From Massilia aurea (GTDB lineage Bacteria > Pseudomonadota > Gammaproteobacteria > Burkholderiales > Burkholderiaceae_D), in contig NZ_JACHBX010000001.1 of NCBI RefSeq assembly GCF_014200505.1, positions 1,922,001 through 1,986,000 on the forward strand: DNA of 64,000 nt, read 5' to 3'. Position numbers and translations under genes: made by a program. This document shows positions 1-8,375 of the stretch, in pieces. The notes under the pieces are model-generated. The model searched no databases, was not told the DNA's origin, and worked only from the letters and a program-made list of their open reading frames with translations. Numbering within the stretch: the stretch's first letter is position 1; every line of letters starts with the position of its first letter.

Positions 1-222
1 GTGGGCGCCGACATGGCCGCCGTCGACGGCGTACTGGCCGTGCACGACATGCACGTCTGGGACATGTCGCCCGGCCATCCGGCGCTGATCGGCCACATCG
101 AGATCCGCAGCCTGGAACAATGGCCCGCCGTGCTGGAAGCCGTACGCGCGATGCTGCGCGCGCGCCATGGCATCGATCACGTGACGCTGCAACCCGAAGC
201 GGCCGGCGGCAAATCACTGTGA
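1..222 (+). CDS. Cation diffusion facilitator (CDF) transporter, C-terminal end (partial)
   Basis: Only the last 73 or so codons lie in the window; the gene begins upstream and ends at TGA 220-222. The segment VLAVHDMHVWDMSPGHPAL matches the cytoplasmic C-terminal domain of CDF divalent-metal efflux proteins (CzcD/ZitB type), which usually read VHDLHVW followed by a histidine-containing strand. In the family this domain dimerises and senses metal below the six-helix membrane part. The GTG at position 1 is internal to the gene, not a true start. Metal specificity cannot be judged from this fragment. Confidence 0.75.
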   Translation: MGADMAAVDGVLAVHDMHVWDMSPGHPALIGHIEIRSLEQWPAVLEAVRAMLRARHGIDHVTLQPEAAGGKSL

Positions 223-329
223 AACCAGCGGTCAACATCGACTTGCCACTGTTCGTGTAAGCACAGGCCCACTAGATGCGAGCACGTGCGCCGATAGCCC
301 GGTTCGGCAATCGGCGACATAATGCACGT

Positions 330-1259
330 ATGGACCTTACACCGAACGTATTCGACACTCTCATCATCGGCGGCGGGCCGGGTGGCCTGACCGCTGCCAT
401 TTACCTGCGCCGCTTTACCCGAAATGTCGCACTGGTCGACAAGGGCAACAGCCGCCTGGCCTGGATTCCCGTCTCGCACAACTACCCTGGCTTTCCGGAC
501 GGGATCAATGGCAAGCTGTTGCTCGACCAGCTGCGCTGCCAGCTGGGCAAGTACGGCGGCCACGTGATTCCCGGCGAAATCAGCAACCTGCGCATCGACG
601 ACGGCCTGTTCATCGCCGACTGCACGAGCCCGGAGGGTAACGTCACCGAAATGCGCGCCTACACGGTGCTGCTGGCCACGGGCGTGGCGGACGTCGGCAT
701 GCCGGTCGAGCGCTGGGACGAAGCGGTGGCCAGCGGCGCGGTGCGCCTGTGCCCCGTATGCGACGGCTACGACGTGATCGACAAGCGCATTGCCGTGGCC
801 ACGGCCGAAGTCAATCCGGTCGGCCACGCACTCTTCATGCGCAGCTTCAGCCGCGATGTGCTGCTGTTCGAGCGGGCCGACGAGTCGGTGGTCGACGCCG
901 ACCAACATGCGCAGCTGCAGGCGGCGAATGTGCAGCACATCGCGTCACCGCTGGCCGGCGTTACGCTGACCGACGACCTGAAACCCGTGCTGCACACGCG
1001 CGACGGGGAATCTTACGAATGCGATGTGTTCTACCCGATGCTGGGCGAAAATGCGCGCTCCGGCCTGGCGGCCAATCTGGGCGCCGAAACGGTCGAATGC
1101 GATACGCTGGCGGTGGATGACCATTGCCGCACGGCCGTGCCCGGGCTGTATGCGATTGGTGACGTCACGCGCGGGCTGAACCAGATCACGGTAGCGACCG
1201 GTCAAGCCGCCATTGCCGCAACGACGATCCATAACACGCTGCCGTGGGCCCTGCGCTGA
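330..1259 (+). CDS. NAD(P)/FAD-dependent oxidoreductase, thioredoxin-reductase-like
   Basis: A 309-residue two-dinucleotide-domain flavoprotein. It has an N-terminal FAD-binding GGGPGG motif about ten residues from the start, a central CPVC pair (CPVCDGYD) where thioredoxin reductases carry CATC, and a C-terminal GDVTRGLNQITVATG motif of the class II pyridine-nucleotide disulfide reductases. It may therefore be a disulfide reductase, but the partner is unknown and bacterial TrxB is usually a separate, better conserved protein. I chose the ATG at 330 because the flavin-binding strand starts right after it; the upstream in-frame ATG at 276 would add 18 Arg-rich residues unlike the family. It stands alone, convergent with the MCE gene set. 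Confidence 0.75.
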   Translation: MDLTPNVFDTLIIGGGPGGLTAAIYLRRFTRNVALVDKGNSRLAWIPVSHNYPGFPDGINGKLLLDQLRCQLGKYGGHVIPGEISNLRIDDGLFIADCTSPEGNVTEMRAYTVLLATGVADVGMPVERWDEAVASGAVRLCPVCDGYDVIDKRIAVATAEVNPVGHALFMRSFSRDVLLFERADESVVDADQHAQLQAANVQHIASPLAGVTLTDDLKPVLHTRDGESYECDVFYPMLGENARSGLAANLGAETVECDTLAVDDHCRTAVPGLYAIGDVTRGLNQITVATGQAAIAATTIHNTLPWALR

Positions 1260-1270
1260 CGGGTTAAGCG

Positions 1271-1900
1271 TTACCGGCCGCCGGCCAGCTTGCGGCGCCG
1301 CTCGATCGCTGCCTGCGCCGCCGTGTCGCCCGCCGCCTCCGCGCGCTGCGCCTGCACACCCAGCCACGCCAGCAGCGGCCGGCGCCAGCCCTGGGTCGAC
1401 GCCGTATCAACGGCCAGCGCGATTCCCGCTGGCGTGATGCGGCTCGCCTTGAACTGCGCGCCAGCCGCTACCAGCCGCGCCAGGGGATCGGCGATGCTCT
1501 CCAGCGTACCGCCATTAACTACAGCCCGATGCTGCTCGGGCAGCAGCGCCACCTCCAGACCATCCCACTGTCCCGCCAAATAAGCAGCGTAGGCACGCTG
1601 CGCTGGCGTGGCGTCACTTGCCAGCGCTGCATAACCCGGACACTCCTCGAACACGAGACTGGCCACCTGCGCCGCGCAGCGCACCAGCTCGACCTGCGCT
1701 ACATGGTCAGCGCGCCCGGTGGCAGTGGTCTCGGCGCGCGCTTCGCGAAACTCGGCATTCGATGCGGCCGTGTGGCCTTTCAGGTAATCGTCAACGGACG
1801 CGTCGAGCGCGCCCTTGGCGTTCGCCTGCCAGTCGGGCGGCAACGGCTTGCTCGCGCAGCCGGCCAGCATTGCAGCGATCAACAATGGAATGCACTTCAT
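1271..1900 (-). CDS. Putative lipoprotein, last gene of the MCE transport set
   Basis: About 209 residues. The N terminus has a short hydrophobic stretch ending in LAGCAS, a lipobox, so the product is probably a lipoprotein exported by Sec. The rest is Ala-rich, probably helical, without a domain I recognise. The start ATG overlaps the stop of the MCE-domain gene (ATGA, 1897-1900), so the two are translationally coupled. In Mla/Pqi-type systems a lipoprotein commonly follows the MCE protein and links it to the outer membrane; a similar role here is inferred from position only. Confidence 0.65.
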   Translation of the reverse strand: MKCIPLLIAAMLAGCASKPLPPDWQANAKGALDASVDDYLKGHTAASNAEFREARAETTATGRADHVAQVELVRCAAQVASLVFEECPGYAALASDATPAQRAYAAYLAGQWDGLEVALLPEQHRAVVNGGTLESIADPLARLVAAGAQFKASRITPAGIALAVDTASTQGWRRPLLAWLGVQAQRAEAAGDTAAQAAIERRRKLAGGR

Positions 1901-2844
1901 GGCAGCTTGATCTCCGGATTGGTGCGCGCGAACGGCCACTTGCGGTTAATTTCCTCGACGAGGCGATTCACCTTGCGCAGGCTCGCGTCGACGTCGCCAC
2001 GCAGCGCGCTCAGGTCTTCGGTCGCTTCGCGCGTGTTGGCCCCGACGGCCTGCGCTTCGACCAGCACCGCGTCGACTTTCTTGAGCGTGGCGCTCGCGTC
2101 CTTGAGCACGACGTCAAGCTGGCGCACGGCCGTCTGAGCATCGTCCATCACGCCGGCCTGGCCGAACACGCGCTGGTCGGCCTTGGCCAGGATCAGATTC
2201 ACGCGGTCGAGCGCCTCCATCAGCTTCTTCGCTTCTTCATCGCCACCCAGCGCGCCGCCGAGCACGCCGTAACGCCCCGACATGCGGCCCGTCACGGCCG
2301 ACAGGTTCGATAGGCTGGTGTTCACGTCCGAGCCCGATGACGTCATCGTTTCCAGGTTTTCCAGCAGCCCGCGCGCCGTGGCGACGATGCGCGGAATCTC
2401 CGCGGTGGCGTCGCCGCGCAGCACGGTGCGGGTCGAGCCCGCCGGCAGCGGCGCATCGGTCAGCACGCCCGTGTAAGCACGCAGGCGCGTTTCACCGACG
2501 ATGCTCGACTCCAGCGTGAACACGCTCGAGGCGCGCAACCACTTGGCGTCCTTGCTCTGGACGTCGACCAGGATATTCACCTTGCCGGTATCGGCCAGCT
2601 CCACCTGGCGCACGCGCCCGATCGGAAAGCCGGCAAACGTCATGTCCATGCCGGGAATGACGCCGGTCGAATCGTCGGCCACGAGCGTGAGGCGCTGGGT
2701 CGGCTCGAACACGCCGCGCGCGTACATCACGTAGAACACGAAGCCGCAAATCATCAGCCCCAGAAAAACGAGGAGGATCACGGCCTTGGTTTCGACGTGC
2801 TTCGGTTCGTCGGGCAGCGCGGTATCGGGAATCTGGTCCGTCAT
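1897..2844 (-). CDS. MCE-domain (MlaD family) lipid-transport protein
   Basis: 315 residues. A single N-terminal membrane helix (about 20-42, ILLVFLGLMICGFVFYVMYA) is followed by an MCE domain (about 50-130) containing the typical VIPGMDMTFAGFPIGRV segment, then a long helical tail rich in Asp/Leu/Ala heptads. MCE proteins form hexameric rings or tubes in the periplasm that carry lipids between membranes and work with an MlaE permease and an MlaF ATPase. The permease gene lies 20 bp upstream and a lipoprotein gene overlaps downstream; no ATPase gene is present beside them. Confidence 0.85.
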   Translation of the reverse strand: MTDQIPDTALPDEPKHVETKAVILLVFLGLMICGFVFYVMYARGVFEPTQRLTLVADDSTGVIPGMDMTFAGFPIGRVRQVELADTGKVNILVDVQSKDAKWLRASSVFTLESSIVGETRLRAYTGVLTDAPLPAGSTRTVLRGDATAEIPRIVATARGLLENLETMTSSGSDVNTSLSNLSAVTGRMSGRYGVLGGALGGDEEAKKLMEALDRVNLILAKADQRVFGQAGVMDDAQTAVRQLDVVLKDASATLKKVDAVLVEAQAVGANTREATEDLSALRGDVDASLRKVNRLVEEINRKWPFARTNPEIKLP

Positions 2845-2864
2845 GTAAGTCTTGGTCCTGTCAA

Positions 2865-3671
2865 TCAGATGTATTTCAGTGCAAGCGAGGCCGCTTCGAT
2901 CACGATCAGCACGAACAGCAGGCGCAGTGCGCCCGGCTGCACGGTCGAGACAAGCCGGCGCGGATAGCGCTGCAATTCGAGGATGGCCGCCGTCGGGATC
3001 AGCGCCACGGCCAGGCCGAACAGCACCGTCTTGAGCACGAAGCCGGCCGTGACGGTTGGTGCGAACACGCGCCCCACCGTGCGGGTATAGTCGCCCAGAC
3101 CCCACGGCGAGACACCGTACACGTTCAGATAGGCCAGCAGCAGCACGACGATGGAGGTGACCAGCGCCAGCGTCAGCACCGCCACGGCATTGGCGAACAA
3201 CTGGGGCACCAGGTCGCTGCGCATGCGCCGCAGCGCGTCGTCGCTGGCACCGCGCGCAGGCAGTGCGCGGCGTGCAAGGCCGAGGGCCGACGCGTCGAAC
3301 GCCATGCTGGCGCGCAGCGCGACGAACAGCGCCGCGCACAGCGGGATCAGTTCGAGTACCAGCACCCGTACCACCATCTCGAGCGCAAAGCCCGACAAGC
3401 CATAGCTCTTGGCCGTGACCAGCACGATGCGGATGATGACGAGGCTCACCAGGCACGCGGCCAGCGTGAACCAGGGCAGCACCTGCCAGGTGCTGGCGTG
3501 GATGTGGCGCGCGGTGGCGTGGAAGCGCTCGCGCTGCCAGGTCGACGGCGAGAACGCGAGCACGATGGCGATTGCGCCCAGATGGATCATGTACCACCAG
3601 CTGCGCAGGTAGCGTTTGGCGTGCGCGAACCAGAGTTCGGGATGGGCGGTGGAAGGAAGCGAGCGCGGCAT
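2865..3671 (-). CDS. MlaE-family ABC transporter permease
   Basis: 268 residues with about five to six hydrophobic helices, starting at a long amphipathic/membrane region (WWYMIHLGAIAIVLAF) and carrying the ELIPLCAALFVALR and NVYGVSPWG segments typical of the MlaE/Ttg2B permease family, the inner-membrane part of MCE lipid transporters. It is the first gene of a three-gene set (permease, MCE protein, lipoprotein), 84 bp downstream of relA on the same strand. The usual order includes an ATP-binding gene between permease and MCE protein; it is missing here. I chose the ATG at 3671; an upstream in-frame ATG at 3719 is less likely because it adds a polar stretch. Confidence 0.8.
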   Translation of the reverse strand: MPRSLPSTAHPELWFAHAKRYLRSWWYMIHLGAIAIVLAFSPSTWQRERFHATARHIHASTWQVLPWFTLAACLVSLVIIRIVLVTAKSYGLSGFALEMVVRVLVLELIPLCAALFVALRASMAFDASALGLARRALPARGASDDALRRMRSDLVPQLFANAVAVLTLALVTSIVVLLLAYLNVYGVSPWGLGDYTRTVGRVFAPTVTAGFVLKTVLFGLAVALIPTAAILELQRYPRRLVSTVQPGALRLLFVLIVIEAASLALKYI

Positions 3672-3755
3672 GGGCTGAATGATACTGCGGTTGCGGCAGG
3701 CTGCGCGGGTCGGTGACAAATGATTACGTCACCTCCCCGCACACCGGGCATGACG

Positions 3756-5996
3756 CTACTGCCGCTTCGCCTCCATCACGCCGCCTACTTCCATGATCGC
3801 TGCCAGCGCCTTCTGCGCCTGCGCCGTCGACCCGATTTCGGCCGTGAAGATCATGCGCGCCTGGCCCTTGGCGCTTTGCGTGTTCACCCCGATCACATTG
3901 ATCTTCTCGCGCGAGAAGACCTCGGAGATATCGCGCAGCAGCCCTTGCCGGTCCTGCGCCAGGATGAACAGGTCGACCGGATACACGGTTTCGTTGCCCG
4001 CTGAACCCCATTCGGTCTGGATGACGCGCTCCGGCGACTTGGCCTGCATCTCCGAGAAGTTCTTGCACGTCAGCCGGTGGATCGACACGCCCTTGCCGCG
4101 CGTGACGAAGCCGATGATCGGATCGGGCGGGGCCGGCTTGCAGCACTTGGCCAAGAGCGTCATCAGCCCCTCGGTGCCCAGCACCAGCACGCCCGACTTG
4201 GCGCCCTGCTCCACACTCGAAGCGCGGCTCTTGTTGTCGAACTTCGGTTCCTCAACGGGCGCCGGTTCGTCGCCATCGTGCAGCGCTGCTTCCACGTGGC
4301 GCAGGCTGAACTTGTCCTTGCCCACTTCGATGAACAGTTCGTCCACCTTGGCAAAGCCCAGCTTCTGCGCGAGCAGCTCCAGGTTGACGGCCGTCTTGCC
4401 TTCGCGCTGGAGCGACTTTTCGACGAGCGCCCGGCCATGGGCCAGCGTTTCGGCCTGGTCCAGCGCATGAAACCAGGCGCGGATCTTCGAGCGCGTGCGG
4501 CTGCTGACCGCGTAGCCGGGACTGAGCCAGTCGCGCGACGGGCCCTGATTGCCGCTGGAGCCCTTGGCCGTGATGATTTCGCAGGTCTGGCCGTTTTTCA
4601 GTTGCGTATTGAGTGGCACCATCACGCCGTCGATGCGCGCGCCGCGGCAGCGGTGGCCGACATCGCTGTGCAGGTGGTACGCGAAGTCGATCGGCGTGGC
4701 GCCCACCGGCAGTTCGAGCACCCGCGCCTGCGGCGTCAGCACGAAGATGCGGTCGTCCAGCGTCGTGGCCTTGAGCTTTTCGACCCATTCGCGCTGCAGT
4801 TCTTCCTGGCCCGACACTGCATCGGACACGTCGGTTTTCCAGGCCAGCAGCTGGCGCAGCCAGGCGATCTTTTCGTCGTATTGCTGGCTCTTGAAGTTCG
4901 AGCCCCCTTCTTCTTTGTAGCGCCAGTGCGCTGCGATGCCGTATTCGGCAAAGTTGTGCATCTCCTGCGTGCGGATCTGCACTTCGAGCGGCCGGCCGTC
5001 TTCGGCCATGACCACCGTGTGCAGCGAGCGGTAGCCGTTGGGTTTCGGGCGCGAGATATAGTCGTCGAACTCTTTCGGCACCGGCGTCCAGATATTGTGG
5101 ATCACGCCCAGCACCGTGTAGCAGGTCTTGATGTCGGGGACGATCACGCGAAACGCGCGCACGTCATACAGCTCTGTGAAATCGAGCTCCTTGCCGCGCA
5201 TCTTGCTCCAGATGCTGTAGATGTGCTTCGGCCGGCCCGACACATCGGCCGGAATCGAGGCCGACGCCAGCTCGCGTTGCAGGCGCTCGATCGACGAGGC
5301 GACAAAGCTCTCGCGCGACATGCGCTTTTCTTCGAGCATCTTGGCGATGCGCTTGTAGGTATCGGGCTCGATGAAGCGAAATGCCAGGTCTTCGAGTTCC
5401 CACTTCAGTTGCCAGATGCCGAGCCGGTTGGCCAGCGGCGCATAGAAGTCGAGCACCTCGCGCCCGTAGGCGCGCGTGACGTCGTCAAACCGTTTGTGTT
5501 CGGCGAAGTGGCGCAGCGTGGCCGCGCACGAGGCAAGGCGCATCAGCACCACGCGCATGTCGGTGGCCATCGCCAGCAGCATCTTGCGCAGCGTCTCGTT
5601 TTGCGCTGCGGCCTGCTGCGCGGCGTTCTTGCCACTGCCCACGGGCGCGCCGCCCGCGGTCAGGTCGCGCAGGCGGATCAGCTGATGCACGCCCTGCACG
5701 AGCGCGACGACGCCGGCGCCGAAGCGTTCCTCGAGGTCGGTGAACACGGCCGGGTCCATCAGCGCCAGCTCGAACACCAGGCCGGCGATGCGGGTTTCGG
5801 CATCGGTATTCAGATACGCGAGCGTGCCGGCAGCGCCGAGCGAGAATTCGAACGCGCTCTGGCCCGAGCCGGCCAGGCGCGTACCGTAGGCGCCGAACGC
5901 GTAGTCGAGCGCAGCGTGCACGCGCACGCAGTCCTCAGGGCTCAGCCCCTGTACCAGGCCAGTCTTGGTATCTCCTAACAGTGCGGTGGAGACCAT
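3756..5996 (-). CDS. relA: GTP pyrophosphokinase RelA
   Basis: 746 residues. The order is a degenerate HD hydrolase region (the catalytic HD pair is not visible in residues 60-190), a ppGpp synthetase domain (about 250-365), a TGS domain (about 415-478), a helical/zinc-finger region and a C-terminal ACT domain (about 674-740). The synthetase carries EFDD (309-312), the EXDD signature of monofunctional RelA, where bifunctional SpoT enzymes have RXKD. It makes (p)ppGpp on starved ribosomes. The start ATG 5996 lies 4 bp after the ridA stop, so the two are probably co-transcribed; an upstream extension to 6116 is a different-looking, Arg/Pro-rich sequence overlapping ridA and was discarded. Confidence 0.95.
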   Translation of the reverse strand: MVSTALLGDTKTGLVQGLSPEDCVRVHAALDYAFGAYGTRLAGSGQSAFEFSLGAAGTLAYLNTDAETRIAGLVFELALMDPAVFTDLEERFGAGVVALVQGVHQLIRLRDLTAGGAPVGSGKNAAQQAAAQNETLRKMLLAMATDMRVVLMRLASCAATLRHFAEHKRFDDVTRAYGREVLDFYAPLANRLGIWQLKWELEDLAFRFIEPDTYKRIAKMLEEKRMSRESFVASSIERLQRELASASIPADVSGRPKHIYSIWSKMRGKELDFTELYDVRAFRVIVPDIKTCYTVLGVIHNIWTPVPKEFDDYISRPKPNGYRSLHTVVMAEDGRPLEVQIRTQEMHNFAEYGIAAHWRYKEEGGSNFKSQQYDEKIAWLRQLLAWKTDVSDAVSGQEELQREWVEKLKATTLDDRIFVLTPQARVLELPVGATPIDFAYHLHSDVGHRCRGARIDGVMVPLNTQLKNGQTCEIITAKGSSGNQGPSRDWLSPGYAVSSRTRSKIRAWFHALDQAETLAHGRALVEKSLQREGKTAVNLELLAQKLGFAKVDELFIEVGKDKFSLRHVEAALHDGDEPAPVEEPKFDNKSRASSVEQGAKSGVLVLGTEGLMTLLAKCCKPAPPDPIIGFVTRGKGVSIHRLTCKNFSEMQAKSPERVIQTEWGSAGNETVYPVDLFILAQDRQGLLRDISEVFSREKINVIGVNTQSAKGQARMIFTAEIGSTAQAQKALAAIMEVGGVMEAKRQ

Positions 5997-6000
5997 GCGC

Positions 6001-6351
6001 TCAGCGCAGTGCGGCGATGACGCACACCTCGACCAGGCAGGCCGGGTTGGCCAGCTTGGCTTCGACGGTGGCGCGCGGCGGCGTGTGGCCCTGGGCGACC
6101 CACTCGTCCCAGACATCGTTCATGCCGGGGAAGTTGTCCATGTCCGAGATGAAGATATTGCAGGACAGGATGCACGATTTGTCGCTGCCGGCTTCGCCCA
6201 GCAAACGGTCGACGTGGCCCAGCACTTCGCGCATCTGGCCATCGATGCCCTGGGTAGTGTCTTCGGCGATCTGGCCGGCCAGGTACACGGTCTCGTTGTG
6301 GATCGCGACTTCGGACAGTCGTTTGCCTACATGCAGTCGTTTGATTTCCAT
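6001..6351 (-). CDS. RidA/YjgF-family protein
   Basis: 116 residues with the YjgF/Rid trimer fold signature: HNETVYLAGQIAEDT near the N terminus and PPRATVEAKLANPACLVEVC near the C terminus, where R and E line the family's ligand cleft. Many RidA proteins hydrolyse reactive enamine/imine intermediates; the usual RidA arginine is not clearly placed here because the final strand reads CLVEVCVIA, so it may belong to an Rid subgroup without deaminase activity. It lies directly upstream of relA with a 4 bp gap. Start ATG 6351; an in-frame ATG 15 codons upstream is possible. Confidence 0.85.
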   Translation of the reverse strand: MEIKRLHVGKRLSEVAIHNETVYLAGQIAEDTTQGIDGQMREVLGHVDRLLGEAGSDKSCILSCNIFISDMDNFPGMNDVWDEWVAQGHTPPRATVEAKLANPACLVEVCVIAALR

Positions 6352-6392
6352 GGTCTCTTTCTGTTCGATGGTGGTTGTTTCAGGCCGGATCG

Positions 6393-7280
6393 TCATGATC
6401 CCGTGCCGGTTAAAAATGTGCGGGCGATCTCGATCTGGTCGGCGTGCACGAACGTCGGCGCATGGCCGACGCCGGGGATTTCTACCAGGCGCGCCCGCGG
6501 CCCGCGCGTCGTCATCTGCTGCGCCGTGGCGCGCGAGAGCAGATCGGACTGTCCGCCACGCACCAGCAGCGTCGGGCACGTGATCGCATCCCAGGCCGCC
6601 CACAGCGCGGCTTCGTCCTCAGCCGCGCGTTCCACCGTCATGCTGCGAAACGGCTGCGCCAGGTTCAGGTCGTAGTGGCGGCGCCACTGGCCGTCGGCAT
6701 CCTGGCGCAGGACATCGCTGGCCAGCTTGTGCCACTCGGCGTCGGCGTGCGGCCCGAATGGCGCCGAGACGGCCTTGATGTAGTCGGCGCCGGCCGCAAA
6801 ACTCGGAAAGCGCACGTCCTGGCCGATATACTCGCCGATGCGCTGCAACGCCTCGCCGCCCAATGCCGGGCCGATATCGTTGATCACGAGCCGCGAGATC
6901 GGCGAATTTTCCATCGCGGCCAGTGTCATGCCGATCAGGCCGCCCATCGAGGTGCCGAACCAGGCGACGTCTTCATTGTCAGAATCGGCAGTCACGCGGG
7001 CGATCAGCGTGACCATGTCGGCCACGTACTGCGAGACCTGGTAGCCGGCCGAATCGCGCAGCCGGTCGGAGCGTCCACGCCCGACGATATCGGGGCACAC
7101 GACACGCCACGTATCGCACAGCGCCTGCGCCATATCGTCAAAATCATCCCCGACGCGGGTTACGCCGTGCACGCACACGAGCACCTTCGGATTGTCCGCC
7201 GCGCCCCATTCCTTGTAGGCGACGCGGTGCAACCCGGCAGGCGACATGCACTGGACGCTCTTGAATCTGGGCTCGGACAT
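6393..7280 (-). CDS. Alpha/beta hydrolase
   Basis: 295 residues of the alpha/beta hydrolase fold. The oxyanion-hole strand reads VCVHGVTR, the nucleophile elbow is GTSMGG (Ser about residue 111), the acid is probably the Asp of RGGQSDLLS, and the catalytic His is in GVGHAPT near the C terminus. The substrate is unknown; the closest general resemblance is to small esterases or lactonases and to MhpC-like C-C hydrolases. It is 41 bp upstream of ridA on the same strand, so it may be the first gene of the ridA-relA run. Upstream it faces the bdhA promoter region. Confidence 0.85.
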   Translation of the reverse strand: MSEPRFKSVQCMSPAGLHRVAYKEWGAADNPKVLVCVHGVTRVGDDFDDMAQALCDTWRVVCPDIVGRGRSDRLRDSAGYQVSQYVADMVTLIARVTADSDNEDVAWFGTSMGGLIGMTLAAMENSPISRLVINDIGPALGGEALQRIGEYIGQDVRFPSFAAGADYIKAVSAPFGPHADAEWHKLASDVLRQDADGQWRRHYDLNLAQPFRSMTVERAAEDEAALWAAWDAITCPTLLVRGGQSDLLSRATAQQMTTRGPRARLVEIPGVGHAPTFVHADQIEIARTFLTGTGS

Positions 7281-7417
7281 CGCGACTCCGGAATAAGAAA
7301 AGTATGAAAGGCGCCTGGCGGCTTTCGCACGCGGAAGGCGTTACGGTTAGAATTCTACCAATTCTGAGGGAGTTCCCCCCATACGCTCGCCAACGGGCAT
7401 TTACCCATGAGGACACA

Positions 7418-8212
7418 ATGACATCGACCATGCTAAACGGTAAAACCGCTCTCGTCACCGGATCGACCTCGGGCATCGGCCTGGGCATCGCACGCTCGCT
7501 GGCCGAACAAGGGGCCAATATCGTGTTCAACGGCTTCGGCGACGCGCAGCAAATCGAAAAGCTCTACACCGATATCGGCGCCGAATTCGGTGTGCAGACG
7601 GCGTACCACAATGCCGACATGTCCAAGCCCGACGAGATCGCCGCGCTGATGCAGTATGCCAGCGACAAGTTCGGCGGCGTCGACATCCTGGTCAACAATG
7701 CCGGCATCCAGCACGTCGCCGCGCTGGAGGATTTTCCGACCGAACGCTGGGACGCGATCATCGCCATCAACCTGAGCTCGGCATTCCACACGACGCGCCT
7801 GGCCTTGCCTGGCATGAAGCAAAAGAACTGGGGCCGCATCATCAACCTGGCCTCGGTCCATGGCCTGGTGGGTTCGAGCCAGAAGTCGGCATATGTCGCG
7901 GCCAAGCACGGGCTGGTCGGCCTGACCAAGGTCACCGCGCTGGAAACGGCGCAAACGGGCGTGACCTGCAATGCGATCTGCCCCGGCTTCGTGCTCACGC
8001 CACTGGTCCAGAAACAGGTCGACGACCGCGCCGCGCGCGAAGGCATCGACAACGACGCCGCGCGCAAGGCGCTGCTGCTCGAGAAGCAGCCGTCCGGCGA
8101 ATTCGTCACGCCCGACGAACTGGGCGCGCTGGCCGTGTTCTTCTGCAGTCCGGCGGCAAACCAGGTGCGCGGCGTGGCCTGGAATATGGACGGCGGCTGG
8201 GCCGCTCAGTAA
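7418..8212 (+). CDS. bdhA: 3-hydroxybutyrate dehydrogenase
   Basis: 264-residue short-chain dehydrogenase. The cofactor motif is TGSTSGIG, the NNAG motif follows at about residue 92, and the active-site Ser/Tyr/Lys are in NLASVHGLVGS and YVAAKHG. The C-terminal ending with EKQPSGEFVTPDELG and VRGVAWNMDGGW is characteristic of NAD-dependent D-3-hydroxybutyrate dehydrogenases, which interconvert 3-hydroxybutyrate and acetoacetate in PHB and ketone-body use. The ATG at 7418 has GAGGA just upstream; ATG 7430 is an alternative. The acetoacetate-activating ScoAB pair is 4.5 kb away at 12761-14161, so the pathway genes are near but not in one operon. Confidence 0.92.
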   Translation: MTSTMLNGKTALVTGSTSGIGLGIARSLAEQGANIVFNGFGDAQQIEKLYTDIGAEFGVQTAYHNADMSKPDEIAALMQYASDKFGGVDILVNNAGIQHVAALEDFPTERWDAIIAINLSSAFHTTRLALPGMKQKNWGRIINLASVHGLVGSSQKSAYVAAKHGLVGLTKVTALETAQTGVTCNAICPGFVLTPLVQKQVDDRAAREGIDNDAARKALLLEKQPSGEFVTPDELGALAVFFCSPAANQVRGVAWNMDGGWAAQ

Positions 8213-8227
8213 CAATTCTCCCCTTGC

Positions 8228-8248
8228 GGCCGGGCTTGATGCCCGGCC
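8228..8248. other. Perfect hairpin between bdhA and dctA
   Basis: GGCCGGGC and GCCCGGCC pair over 8 bp around a TTGAT loop, 15 bp after the bdhA stop. No T-run follows on the plus strand, so it is at best a weak terminator or a mRNA-stabilising structure. The remainder of the 163 bp gap leads to dctA. Confidence 0.4.
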
Positions 8249-8375
8249 ACGCACACTCCGGGTGCGAAAATTTCCACGCCGCACTGCTGCGGTGCAGCAT
8301 GCGGATTTCCACAATAGCCCGCACCGGCTGAATGCGCCACCATGGCATCACTACCAACCTCGTTGAAGAGTTGCC

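Noticed and set aside
4077..5978. A 633-codon plus-strand frame
   Set aside because: It is antisense to relA, is rich in Arg, His and Gln and shows no motif; explained by codon bias of relA.
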